15,452 nucleotides of DNA from JANMEX01 sp043744175 (lineage in GTDB: Bacteria > Pseudomonadota > Alphaproteobacteria > Rhizobiales > Rhizobiaceae). Of this stretch, positions 7,701 to 13,263 are shown piece after piece. The notes beneath the pieces are model-generated. The model was not told the DNA's origin. It saw nothing but the letters and a program-made list of their open reading frames with translations, and did no database searches. Location of the stretch: the NCBI GenBank assembly GCA_043744175.1, contig JAYTVD010000155.1:1-15452 (forward strand), given 5' to 3'. Each line of letters starts with the position of its first letter. Position 1 is the first letter of the stretch. Both the position numbers and the translations under genes were made by a program.

Positions 7701-8612
7701 ATTTCCGGCTTTTTCCGCGATGCGTTTCCGGATCAGATTTCGCTGTTTGACCGCGCGGCGCGGGCGGTGGGTCAGTTGGATGAGGACGAGGCGGACAACC
7801 CCTTGGCGGCGCGGATGCGGGCTGAGGCGGCGGCAATGGTGGCCGCTGGGGTGAGCGAAAGTGATGCGCAGGTGCGCTCCGGCTATCGCGTGTTTGGCTC
7901 TATGCCCGGCTCTTACGGCGCTGGCTTGCAGGCGCTGATTGATGAGAAGGGCTGGACGGATCGCAAGGATTTGGGCGTAGCTTATCTGACGTGGGGCGGT
8001 TATGCCTATGGTGCTGCGGGCGAGGGCGTGGCGGATCGCGCGGGGCTTGAAGCGCGGCTTTCGGGTATAGAGGCGGTTGTGCAAAACCAAGATAACCGCG
8101 AGCATGATTTGCTCGACTCGGATGATTATTATCAATTCGAAGGCGGCATGACGGCGGCGATAGAGGCCGTGTCAGGGCGGATGCCAGTAGTCTATCACAA
8201 TGACCATTCGCGGCCGGAAAAGCCTGTCATCCGCACGCTGGAGGAAGAGATTTCCCGCGTGGTGCGGGCGCGCGTGGCGAACCCCAAATGGATCGCCGGC
8301 GTAATGCGCCACGGATACAAAGGCGCGTTTGAGATGAGCGCGACGCTGGACTATATGTTCGCCTTTGCGGCCACCACGGGGGCGGTGAAAAACCATCATT
8401 TTGACGCGGCCTATCAGGCATTTATCGCCGATGATAAGGTGCGGGAGTTTATGGCGGATAGTAATCCGCACGCGTTGAAAGAAATGGCCGAGCGCTTTTT
8501 AGAAGCGATGCAACGCGGGCTATGGACGGCGAAGAGCAATTCGGCCAAGTTTGAGTTGGAGCGGATTTCTAGCGCTGATAATTTGATTCACAAAGGAGAG
8601 CCAAGTGTCTGA
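4701..8612 (+). CDS. cobN: CobN, large subunit of the aerobic cobaltochelatase
   Basis: CobN binds hydrogenobyrinic acid a,c-diamide and, with CobS and CobT, inserts cobalt at the cost of ATP. CobS and CobT are not in this window. The protein starts MHLLLSQKGTI and contains HMGKHGNMEWLPGK (572-585), the family motif of the CobN/BchH large subunits, and VGIQPARGYNIDP further upstream. It runs to a normal C-terminus. It is 1303 residues long; members I know are nearer 1250-1280. The excess is explained by two in-frame insertions, at residues about 482-514 (an 11-bp tandem array) and about 759-786 (a palindromic mosaic), listed separately. The frame stays open through both and flanking family sequence is intact, so the gene is probably functional. 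The start is 5 bases after cobW, and the end overlaps cobO by 8 bases. Confidence 0.95.
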   Translation: MHLLLSQKGTIADEGEAIDLGQTIGKMAVFSAADTEIASLAAARAQRGDDANFLRLVNFLTLKHPLSIDQWVDKTGRFAKLVIVRALGGESYWPYGLEALHAMAASQKILLAVVPGDDKPDAGLSRFCTLPAQHCEALWRYLVEGGAQNCSSFLAYADALIHGGELPAGAAPLLKAGIFASAMSQPNAETNRPCAAIIFYRALLQSGQTEAISALAKALELRGISATPIYVTSLKDEVSVATVSKIFEDVHPDIVLNTTGFAVSTGGKAWAGTVLDRGGAQVLQVVLSSSTEEAWAASPNGLTSRDLAMNIALPEVDGRVMTRAISFKAASTFDEFVEANIVAHRPKADRVEFVAELAAKWVRLRRTAPSERRVALVLANYPNRDGRIANGVGLDTPAATIEVLNALKLTDYDIPDIPENGDELIRHLQAGVTNSGTENRVVFELLELSKYREYFEKLPLKIQNAVVEKWGSPASDPLFVRSESGREAIGDDTPRARKPHGGDPETARAPHEGGLAVALRRFGNVMVGIQPARGYNIDPKQSYHSPDLVPPHSYFAFYFFLRETFEAHAVVHMGKHGNMEWLPGKSLGLSNECYPEATFGPMPHVYPFIVNDPGEGTQAKRRSSAVIIDHLTPPLTRAESYGALKDLETLVDEYYQADARRIKLLGPRILELVRDLGLDHDAGIAGGDDEGQSLEKLDAFLCDLKEMQIRDGLHIFGLAPEGRLLDDLVVALARLPRGDGVGANASLHRAIAGDLFEAPPSVDDADFAGASHGSRPSFGPPARGEIKFDPLDCVMSDSWMGLRPNALEVLSSDPWRTNGDTVERIELLASALVSGGMACPEEWTATSLVMDEINARIRPSVTACGDAEMRGLLTALDGRFVLPGSSGAPTRGRPDVLPTGRNFHSVDSRAVPTETAWELGKKSAALLCLRHRQDHGDDLRSVGITAWGTSNMRTGGDDIAQALALIGAKPVWERASGRVTGFEIIQPAMLGRPRVDVTLRISGFFRDAFPDQISLFDRAARAVGQLDEDEADNPLAARMRAEAAAMVAAGVSESDAQVRSGYRVFGSMPGSYGAGLQALIDEKGWTDRKDLGVAYLTWGGYAYGAAGEGVADRAGLEARLSGIEAVVQNQDNREHDLLDSDDYYQFEGGMTAAIEAVSGRMPVVYHNDHSRPEKPVIRTLEEEISRVVRARVANPKWIAGVMRHGYKGAFEMSATLDYMFAFAATTGAVKNHHFDAAYQAFIADDKVREFMADSNPHALKEMAERFLEAMQRGLWTAKSNSAKFELERISSADNLIHKGEPSV
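6143..6241. repeat. Nine-unit degenerate 11-bp tandem array inside cobN
   Basis: Aligned in steps of 11 bases from 6143, the sequence falls into nine related units: gtcggaaagtg, gtcgggaagcg, atcggagacga, tacgccgcgcg, cacggaagccg, cacggaggcga, tccggaaaccg, cccgagcgccg, cacgaaggcgg. The consensus is close to cacggaagccg. Units beginning at 6187 and 6198 are the best pair; read from 6185, the two adjacent 11-mers CGCACGGAAGC and CGCACGGAGGC differ at one base. The array is 99 bp, so it adds exactly 33 residues (about 482-514) without shifting frame. Its right edge also carries an 8-bp inverted repeat, AAACCGCC (6214-6221) with GGCGGTTT (6237-6244). The encoded peptide is Arg/Pro/Gly/His-rich and unlike the flanking CobN fold. 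Confidence 0.75.
6975..7053. repeat. Palindromic mosaic element inserted in cobN (rhizobial-type repeat)
   Basis: The stretch is built of nested and adjacent inverted repeats. CCCCCCTC (6975-6982) pairs with GAGGGGGG (7046-7053) and closes the whole element. Inside are GTCG/CGAC (6984-6987 and 6995-6998), GGGCGAG/CTCGCCC (7006-7012 and 7021-7027), GTCC-TTC-GGAC (7028-7038), and CCCCCC-GCGA-GGGGGG (7038-7053), the last with a GNRA-type tetraloop. The CCCCCCTC...GAGGGGGGAGAT ends are like short palindromic repeats that are common between genes in Rhizobiales. Here the element lies within cobN and is translated as an Ala/Pro/Ser/Gly-rich segment (about residues 759-786). True insertion limits may be a few bases wider. 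Confidence 0.8.
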
Positions 8613-9249
8613 AATTGAATCGGAAATTCCGGCGGATGCGCCTGTTGACGACCTCGCCCGCCATGCCTCCAAGATGGCCAAGAAGAAGGCAGCGCGCGAC
8701 AAGATTATGGCGACTAAGACGGACGAGAAGGGGCTGATTATCGTCCATACTGGCAAGGGCAAGGGTAAGTCCACGGCGGCATTTGGCATGATTTTCCGGC
8801 ATATTGCGCATAAGATTCCGTGTGCCGTAGTCCAATTTATTAAGGGCGGCATGTCCACCGGTGAGCGGGATTTGATCCTCGCTAATCATACCGACATGTG
8901 CTCATTTCACACCATGGGCGAGGGGTTTACGTGGGAGACGCAGGACCGTGCGCGGGATACGGAGATGGCGGGTTTGGCGTGGGAAAAGGCCAAGGAGCTG
9001 ATCCGCGATGAGCGCATCAAAATGGTGTTGCTGGACGAGATCAACATCGCGCTGCGCTATGATTATATTTCTATAGACGAGGTGGTGGAATTTCTGGCGA
9101 CGGAAAAACCGCACATGACGCATGTGGTCCTAACGGGGCGCAATGCCAAAGATGAGCTGATTGAGATTGCTGATATGGTGACCGAAATGGAGCTGATTAA
9201 GCATCCGTTCCGGTCCGGCGTGAAGGCGCAAATTGGGGTGGAGTTTTAA
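8605..9249 (+). CDS. cobO: Cob(I)yrinic acid a,c-diamide adenosyltransferase
   Basis: CobO (BtuR/CobA type) transfers the adenosyl group of ATP to the cobalt of reduced corrinoids, making the Co-C bond. The 214-residue protein has the P-loop HTGKGKGKST at 48-57. Other family stretches are VVQFIKGG, LLDEINIALRY and HVVLTGRNA. It keeps the Lys-rich N-terminal extension typical of alphaproteobacterial CobO. Length is normal. The start is a GTG at 8605, supported by AAGGAGAG at 8593-8600 and by the N-terminus. It overlaps the end of cobN by 8 bases, so the two are translationally coupled. It is the last gene of the operon. Its stop is only four bases from the stop of the convergent TadG-like gene, leaving no room for a separate terminator. 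Confidence 0.96.
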   Translation: MSEIESEIPADAPVDDLARHASKMAKKKAARDKIMATKTDEKGLIIVHTGKGKGKSTAAFGMIFRHIAHKIPCAVVQFIKGGMSTGERDLILANHTDMCSFHTMGEGFTWETQDRARDTEMAGLAWEKAKELIRDERIKMVLLDEINIALRYDYISIDEVVEFLATEKPHMTHVVLTGRNAKDELIEIADMVTEMELIKHPFRSGVKAQIGVEF

Positions 9250-9253
9250 GGAT

Positions 9254-10120
9254 CTACTTCACCAGCGCCACAGGGCTTGCGTTATTCACTTTGCAATTGC
9301 CTGTCACATCAAAACCAAAATCCTGCGAGGTAAAATCGCCGCCGTCTTCCCATTCAAAAAGGGAGGTTTTGCCGCACGGCACATAATTGGCGATATTGAC
9401 CACTGTGTTGGTGGGTAATTGTTTACCATCGACAAAAAGATTGTGCGAAGTTGCCGGTTCATTGGTGGCCAAATGCAGGATTGTCGTTGGATAAATATAC
9501 TCTGACGTTGGATCGATATCCATTGTGAAATAGAGGCTCGATGGATTTTGAATGGTGATGAACGACGAGTTGTTCGGTGTCATCGTCATTGTGCCCGTGC
9601 CAACGGTTCCTGTGGTATTGTAGTTGATGTTTATCACTTCCTTGGCAGCGCTGTTCTTGGGCACTTCGAACAATCGCATCATCTTGCGGTACGTGCCTTT
9701 GGCATAGTTTGGCTTGATCTTGAGTTCAAACAAAATGGGCTTGGCTGTAGCTTTTGAGGTCACATTGATATTGGTCGTCGATTGGCCGATGAGGCCGGTA
9801 AAATCATTCTTTTTTACGAGCGCGCCTTTTGCGGTGATTGATTGACCCGTTGCATCGGCGACAAAATCCACGTTAGTGAGAGTGCCCAGCCCGCCGTTGG
9901 TTTCATAGACCTTTGCGAGTGTTGCCTTGGCGTCTGCGGTGGTCGATTCCAGCACGGCGGCCAAAACTGCGGCGTCCAGCGCGTTTTGATTATCGGAGCG
10001 GATGCGCATCGAATTGCTGACATCGACTGCCATTCCGACTGCCGCCAGCAAGGGAATTGCCGCGATTGCCGCAGTTACAGCAAAGGCACCACCTTGGTTC
10101 GCGAGAAATTTATTTAACAT
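9254..10120 (-). CDS. TadG-like Flp pilus-associated protein
   Basis: The 288-residue protein begins with a short basic end and a membrane segment (about residues 12-34). After this come VDVSNSMRIRSDNQNALDAA and further Ala-rich sequence. This is the pattern of the TadE/TadG-like N-terminal domain (putative Flp pilus assembly TadG), whose members sit in the inner membrane with the rest in the periplasm. The remainder is Thr/Asn-rich, probably beta-rich, and has only two cysteines (in PCGKT and GNCKV). TadG proteins are often longer and carry a von Willebrand A domain; that domain is not evident here. No other tad/cpa gene is near, so this is an orphan. The ATG at 10120 has GAGG 11 bases upstream. 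It converges with cobO. Its exact role is not known. Confidence 0.7.
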   Translation of the reverse strand: MLNKFLANQGGAFAVTAAIAAIPLLAAVGMAVDVSNSMRIRSDNQNALDAAVLAAVLESTTADAKATLAKVYETNGGLGTLTNVDFVADATGQSITAKGALVKKNDFTGLIGQSTTNINVTSKATAKPILFELKIKPNYAKGTYRKMMRLFEVPKNSAAKEVININYNTTGTVGTGTMTMTPNNSSFITIQNPSSLYFTMDIDPTSEYIYPTTILHLATNEPATSHNLFVDGKQLPTNTVVNIANYVPCGKTSLFEWEDGGDFTSQDFGFDVTGNCKVNNASPVALVK

Positions 10121-10147
10121 TTTACAATTGGCCTCGACGTTTATTCA

Positions 10148-10162
10148 GATTATCTAATAATC
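10148..10162. promoter_or_regulatory. Palindrome in the leader of the TadG-like gene
   Basis: GATTAT-CTA-ATAATC is a perfect 6-bp inverted repeat with a three-base centre, 28 bases before the start of the TadG-like gene. It may be an operator for a dimeric regulator. The remainder of the 250-bp divergent region (10121-10370) is AT-rich and has no gene I can support. Confidence 0.35.
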
Positions 10163-10317
10163 GAAGGGCACGAAAGATCTATGAATTGGAATATTAGAAT
10201 TATCACGGTGTTGTTAATACTCCGATCATTTTGCTGTAAATAATCGAATAAGTTGATTTCTAGATGATGTTTGCAAGCATATTTCCTTGTTCTAATTACT
10301 TGCGCGGGAAAAAGTGT

Positions 10318-10332
10318 TTAATTTTTATTAAC
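10318..10332. promoter_or_regulatory. Near-consensus CtrA-like site
   Basis: TTAA at 10318-10321 and TTAAC at 10328-10332 are separated by six bases. The CtrA consensus of alphaproteobacteria is TTAA-N7-TTAAC, so the spacing is one base short. The site lies between the divergent TadG-like gene and the 101-aa gene. Tad pilus genes in this class are often under CtrA control, which makes the site plausible but not strong. Confidence 0.25.
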
Positions 10333-10370
10333 CCATTTTTCCTATTCTGTTGTGGAATTCGAGGTTTGCC

Positions 10371-10676
10371 ATGAAAATCCCAACACATAGCGCTATGGAT
10401 CGTGAAATATTATTGGGGCAACAGCCAAAGTCGTTCGGGCAGGAGCGGGTTTATTTCGATCCGCGCAAAGACCCTCTATCAGGGGATAGCCGCACGCTTG
10501 ATCCCAACGATCCGATTGATAAACTGATTATTGCGCGATTGGCCGAGCGCGAGAGCTTGGGCCTGTCAAAGGTGTCCGATCCGTTTGAGACGGGACGCCG
10601 TGCGGAAGACAAGATTGATCCTGCCACAAAGACATTTGGCAGAGCGCCTGTCGCCTTCGGCAAAAAGGCCGTTTAG
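10371..10676 (+). CDS. Conserved-looking hypothetical protein, 101 aa
   Basis: I do not recognise this protein. It is a small charged soluble protein with no membrane segment or signal peptide. It is rich in Asp, Arg and Pro (DPRKDP, DPNDPIDK) and has a probable short helix (LIIARLAERESLG). The ATG at 10371 has GAGG at 10361-10364 and gives 101 residues; a TTG seven codons upstream is less likely. Codon use resembles neighbouring genes, which supports it being real. The final stop overlaps the stop of the convergent SleB gene: both fall in 10673-10676. It faces away from the TadG-like gene across a shared AT-rich promoter region. Confidence 0.6.
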   Translation: MKIPTHSAMDREILLGQQPKSFGQERVYFDPRKDPLSGDSRTLDPNDPIDKLIIARLAERESLGLSKVSDPFETGRRAEDKIDPATKTFGRAPVAFGKKAV

Positions 10677-11443
10677 CTGCGCCGAATGCGACGTCGGCTT
10701 ACCTTTTCATAAAAAGTGTTGCCACCGGCAACCAGCACATAGTGCATATTGCCATACGGGAATTTCAGTCCTGCGGTGTGAAAGAACATCACTTTGTCAA
10801 AAATCTTCGGATGGCGCAGACCGCTCAAAATGTCGTCAGCGAGCTTGGCCAAATCTGTTGTGTCGCCTTGCATACGGCGGGTCATAACGCCTGGCGCAAA
10901 CTGTCTATTTTGGCCCACAACGCCGCACACTGTATTGGGATAGATGCCGGACTTGATGCGATGCATAACCACTGTGCCAACTGCCAACTGACCATCGCGG
11001 CTGGAGCGGTTTGACTCAAAATACATGGCTCGCATCAAGCATTCGCGATCACGCATGTTATGGGCGACGGGCTCAACATTTAGAGGGCCGGCCGAGGCCA
11101 CTTCAATGGCCTCAGTTGGGATGGCTTTCGGTGAAACAACGACCACATTGGGTGCTGAGGCAATGATCGGGTTGATCGCTGTATTGCCAGTATCCGGAGC
11201 GAAGGCGATAGTTGTCGGCTGCATGGCTGATTGCATGTCAGTGCCAGATTCTATGTCCGCTGCCAGACTTGCCATGGCTAAATCACTAGTGGGTTTGGTC
11301 GCTGGAATTGGCGCTACGGCAATATCAGGAAGCGCGGCATAGGAGGAAACGGGGCTGGCAACGGTGACGCCTGACGTTTCACAGCCTGTCAAGCTAAGTG
11401 CCGCAAGACCGATTGAAACTGCCGAAATCCAGCTTTTTAACAT
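10673..11443 (-). CDS. SleB-type cell wall hydrolase, predicted lipoprotein
   Basis: The C-terminal half (about residues 134-250) matches the Hydrolase_2/SleB family of peptidoglycan hydrolases. It contains ECLMRAMYFESNRSSRDGQ (134-152), with Glu143 as the probable catalytic acid, then VGTVVMHRI, YPNTVCGVV and a QFAPG region. A signal peptide with lipobox LTGC puts the lipid-bearing Cys at residue 21, so it is probably anchored in the membrane facing the periplasm. Residues 22-130 are a Pro/Ala/Thr-rich linker. The start at 11443 is chosen because it places the signal peptide at the N-terminus with a purine-rich GGTGGAAG before it. A longer frame reaches 11485. The substrate bond is not known; cell wall remodelling or autolysis is likely. 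Confidence 0.85.
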   Translation of the reverse strand: MLKSWISAVSIGLAALSLTGCETSGVTVASPVSSYAALPDIAVAPIPATKPTSDLAMASLAADIESGTDMQSAMQPTTIAFAPDTGNTAINPIIASAPNVVVVSPKAIPTEAIEVASAGPLNVEPVAHNMRDRECLMRAMYFESNRSSRDGQLAVGTVVMHRIKSGIYPNTVCGVVGQNRQFAPGVMTRRMQGDTTDLAKLADDILSGLRHPKIFDKVMFFHTAGLKFPYGNMHYVLVAGGNTFYEKVSRRRIRRS

Positions 11444-11532
11444 TCTTCCACCCCAGTGAGATCCGCCTTTAAGGACAAATTGCACAAAAAATCAACAGGC
11501 GGCGTATCACTTAGCGATATCTGATGGACACA

Positions 11533-12285
11533 TCACGTGAAGAGCAGCTTGGCGGCAAGCAGCAAGCAGGTGGTGACGAGCAGTGGTTTGATGAGTTTTG
11601 CACCGTTTTTCATGGCGACATGTGCGCCAAGACGTGCGCCAAAAAACTGTGCTGCGCCCATCATCAGGCCGATTTTCCACGCGATAACGCCGTAGAAGGC
11701 GAAGACGATAAATGCGCCAATGTTGGAAGCGAAGTTGAGGAGCTTGGTGTGGGCGGTGGCTTTTAATATGCCGAAACCCGCCAGAAGCACAAAGCCAAGC
11801 ATGAAGAATGATCCGGTGCCGGGCCCGAAGATGCCATCGTAGAAGCCAATTGCCGGAACCAGCGTGGCGCTGACAAGCAGCGGTGCCATGCGTTGGACGC
11901 GGTCTTCATCGGATAGGTTGGGTTTCACGAGAAAGTAAATTGCGATGGCAATCATGATGATAGGGAGTACGGCGCGCAGCCAATCGCTCGAAACATGGGT
12001 CGCCACCAGCGCGCCGATGGCGGAGCCACCAGCGGAGACGAGGGCCATTTTATATTGGGCTTTGAGATTCACATGGCCCTTGGCGGCATAGGTGACAGTC
12101 GCGCTGGCCGAACCGAACAGGGACTGCAGCTTGTTGGTGCCGAGTGCCGTCACTGGAGGTAAGCCGGCCAAAATGAGCGCAGGTACGGTTATCAGCCCGC
12201 CGCCGCCTGCGATGGAGTCGATAAAGCCCGCAACGAACGCGGCGAGGATGAGCAGGACGGGGATGAGTTCGGGCGAGATGTGCAT
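11533..12285 (-). CDS. TSUP family (TauE/SafE, YfcA-like) membrane transporter
   Basis: The 250-residue protein is very hydrophobic, with about seven or eight membrane segments. It shows the two-repeat signature of the TSUP/TauE-SafE family: GFIDSIAGGGGLITVPAL (20-37) with ALGTNKLQS in the first half, and GFYDGIFGPGTGSFF (147-161) with ATAHTKLLNFASNIG in the second. Family members export or import sulfite, sulfoacetate and other small organic or sulfur anions, and the substrate here cannot be told. The ATG at 12285 gives the usual family length. A longer frame to 12345 begins with TTG and would run into the toxin gene. The stop of the toxin gene is 19 bases upstream on the same strand, so the two could share a transcript. 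Confidence 0.88.
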   Translation of the reverse strand: MHISPELIPVLLILAAFVAGFIDSIAGGGGLITVPALILAGLPPVTALGTNKLQSLFGSASATVTYAAKGHVNLKAQYKMALVSAGGSAIGALVATHVSSDWLRAVLPIIMIAIAIYFLVKPNLSDEDRVQRMAPLLVSATLVPAIGFYDGIFGPGTGSFFMLGFVLLAGFGILKATAHTKLLNFASNIGAFIVFAFYGVIAWKIGLMMGAAQFFGARLGAHVAMKNGAKLIKPLLVTTCLLLAAKLLFT

Positions 12286-12304
12286 GTAAATTGAATTGGC
12301 TCTG

Positions 12305-12715
12305 CTATTGGCGTTCGACGCGGGAACTTCGTTTGAAATTGACAAGCCAGAGCTTAATTACTTTTTGAAAAAATGCTTTGGAAAACTCGCCGATTTTTGC
12401 ATCCGGCTCAAGTGTCCAAGATCCCGGAATTTCATCGGCATTATATTCGCTCATAATTATCCATTGTTGGCGGTCCACATCCAATCCCGCCCGCTTGCGC
12501 TCTATCTGCGGGACCTCAATGGCTATGGTGTCTTGGCGCGGCGGCTGGGTAGTGATGGGCAGGAAATAGACATAGTCCGATTTAGGGCGGGACAGGCGAA
12601 TGCCGACCACGACCGGCCGGTCCTTGCGACCATCGCTTTGACCGGCGGCAGATTCGCGTAGCCACAAATATTGGTAAGTGACAACGCTGCCGGTTTGAAT
12701 TTCGTCAAATGGCAC
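12305..12715 (-). CDS. PemK/MazF-type toxin of a toxin-antitoxin pair
   Basis: The 136-residue basic protein has features of PemK/MazF-like toxins, which are mostly mRNA-cutting RNases that slow growth. An N-terminal strand is followed by GRKDRPVVVGIRL (29-41), with the conserved Arg-Pro, then YVYFLPITTQPP (48-59), IAIEVP, and WIIMSEYN (85-92). The protein belongs to a divergent group paired with Phd-like antitoxins. The start is a GTG at 12715, five bases after the antitoxin stop, with AAGGA at 12724-12728 as ribosome binding site. No in-frame ATG is suitable. The close spacing and partner support a type II module. Whether it cuts RNA is inferred from the family. Confidence 0.72.
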   Translation of the reverse strand: MPFDEIQTGSVVTYQYLWLRESAAGQSDGRKDRPVVVGIRLSRPKSDYVYFLPITTQPPRQDTIAIEVPQIERKRAGLDVDRQQWIIMSEYNADEIPGSWTLEPDAKIGEFSKAFFQKVIKLWLVNFKRSSRVERQ

Positions 12716-12720
12716 GGCGT

Positions 12721-12963
12721 CTATTCCTTGATGTAGTTTTCGAGCGCTGTTTCAAGTTCGCCCATTTCATCATCTGATAAGTCGCTCCATGTGCCTGATT
12801 TACGCGGGTTGCCTGCTGTGCGCATTTGCTCATATTTTTCGTGAGATAGAATTACAAACTGCGGGCGTTTATAATGCGTGATGGTGACGGGATGTTTGCG
12901 CGCGGCTTCCAGCACCTCGCCAACGTTTTGCGATAGTTCACTTGAGGTGAATTGATTTGCCAT
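12721..12963 (-). CDS. Phd/YefM-type antitoxin
   Basis: The 80-residue protein begins MANQFTSSELSQNVGEVLEAARKHPVTI in outline and continues ITHYKRPQFVILSHEKYEQM, the standard Phd/YefM DNA-binding fold. The tail is acidic (DLSDDEMGELETALENYIKE) and is likely to bind and block the toxin. The ATG at 12963 has a strong GGAGG nearby. The toxin follows five bases downstream. Such antitoxins repress their own promoter, and an AT-rich promoter with a central palindrome lies directly upstream. Confidence 0.85.
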   Translation of the reverse strand: MANQFTSSELSQNVGEVLEAARKHPVTITHYKRPQFVILSHEKYEQMRTAGNPRKSGTWSDLSDDEMGELETALENYIKE

Positions 12964-12996
12964 TATGGCCTCCGTTTACTATTGAACTTTGTATAA

Positions 12997-13024
12997 ATTA
13001 TATATGTTTTATAAAATATGCAAA
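12997..13024 (-). promoter_or_regulatory. Promoter and likely operator of the toxin-antitoxin pair
   Basis: On the minus strand, TTTGCA (13019-13024) and TATAAT (12997-13002) are spaced by 16 bases. The spacer holds the perfect 10-bp palindrome TTTTATAAAA (13007-13016). This is a good -10, a fair -35, and a site well placed for autorepression by the Phd-type antitoxin. The stretch is much more AT-rich than its surroundings. Confidence 0.5.
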
Positions 13025-13089
13025 TGCCTGTTTACTTGCGGTCCTAAGTTCGTCTGTCGCAATCCGCGCGGCAAAAGGCGTGTTCCTGT

Positions 13090-13118
13090 TTGACCTTATA
13101 TTCGAAGCACCTTAGAAC
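13090..13118 (+). promoter_or_regulatory. Possible promoter of the cbiX-cobH-cobL block
   Basis: TTGACC (13090-13095) and TAGAAC (13113-13118) are spaced by 17 bases, about 145 bases before the CbiX start. The remaining leader (13119-13263) has no cobalamin riboswitch boxes and no gene I can support; a GTG-started extension of the CbiX frame at 13186 has no family support. Confidence 0.4.
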
Positions 13119-13263
13119 GATTTCTCAAAGACGGCGCTCTGCGAAGGGCTCTGATGATCTTGAAGGACGCTGACCCATTTCGGGGGTGGAGAGCAAGGCT
13201 GTCGAGTTAGGTCTAGGTATTTTGACCTCATTGCTTCGTCATAGATTTGAAACGAGGCGAGAC

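Noticed and set aside
7353..8135. Minus-strand open frame of 260 codons within cobN
   Set aside because: It has no recognisable domain and an Arg/His/Pro-rich composition typical of antisense frames of GC-biased genes.
12286..12345. N-terminal extension of the TSUP transporter
   Set aside because: It needs a TTG start inside the toxin gene and adds 20 polar residues not expected in the family.
13025..13263. A second cobalamin riboswitch before cbiX
   Set aside because: The B12 box and the CCCGC-ACTGT block are both absent.
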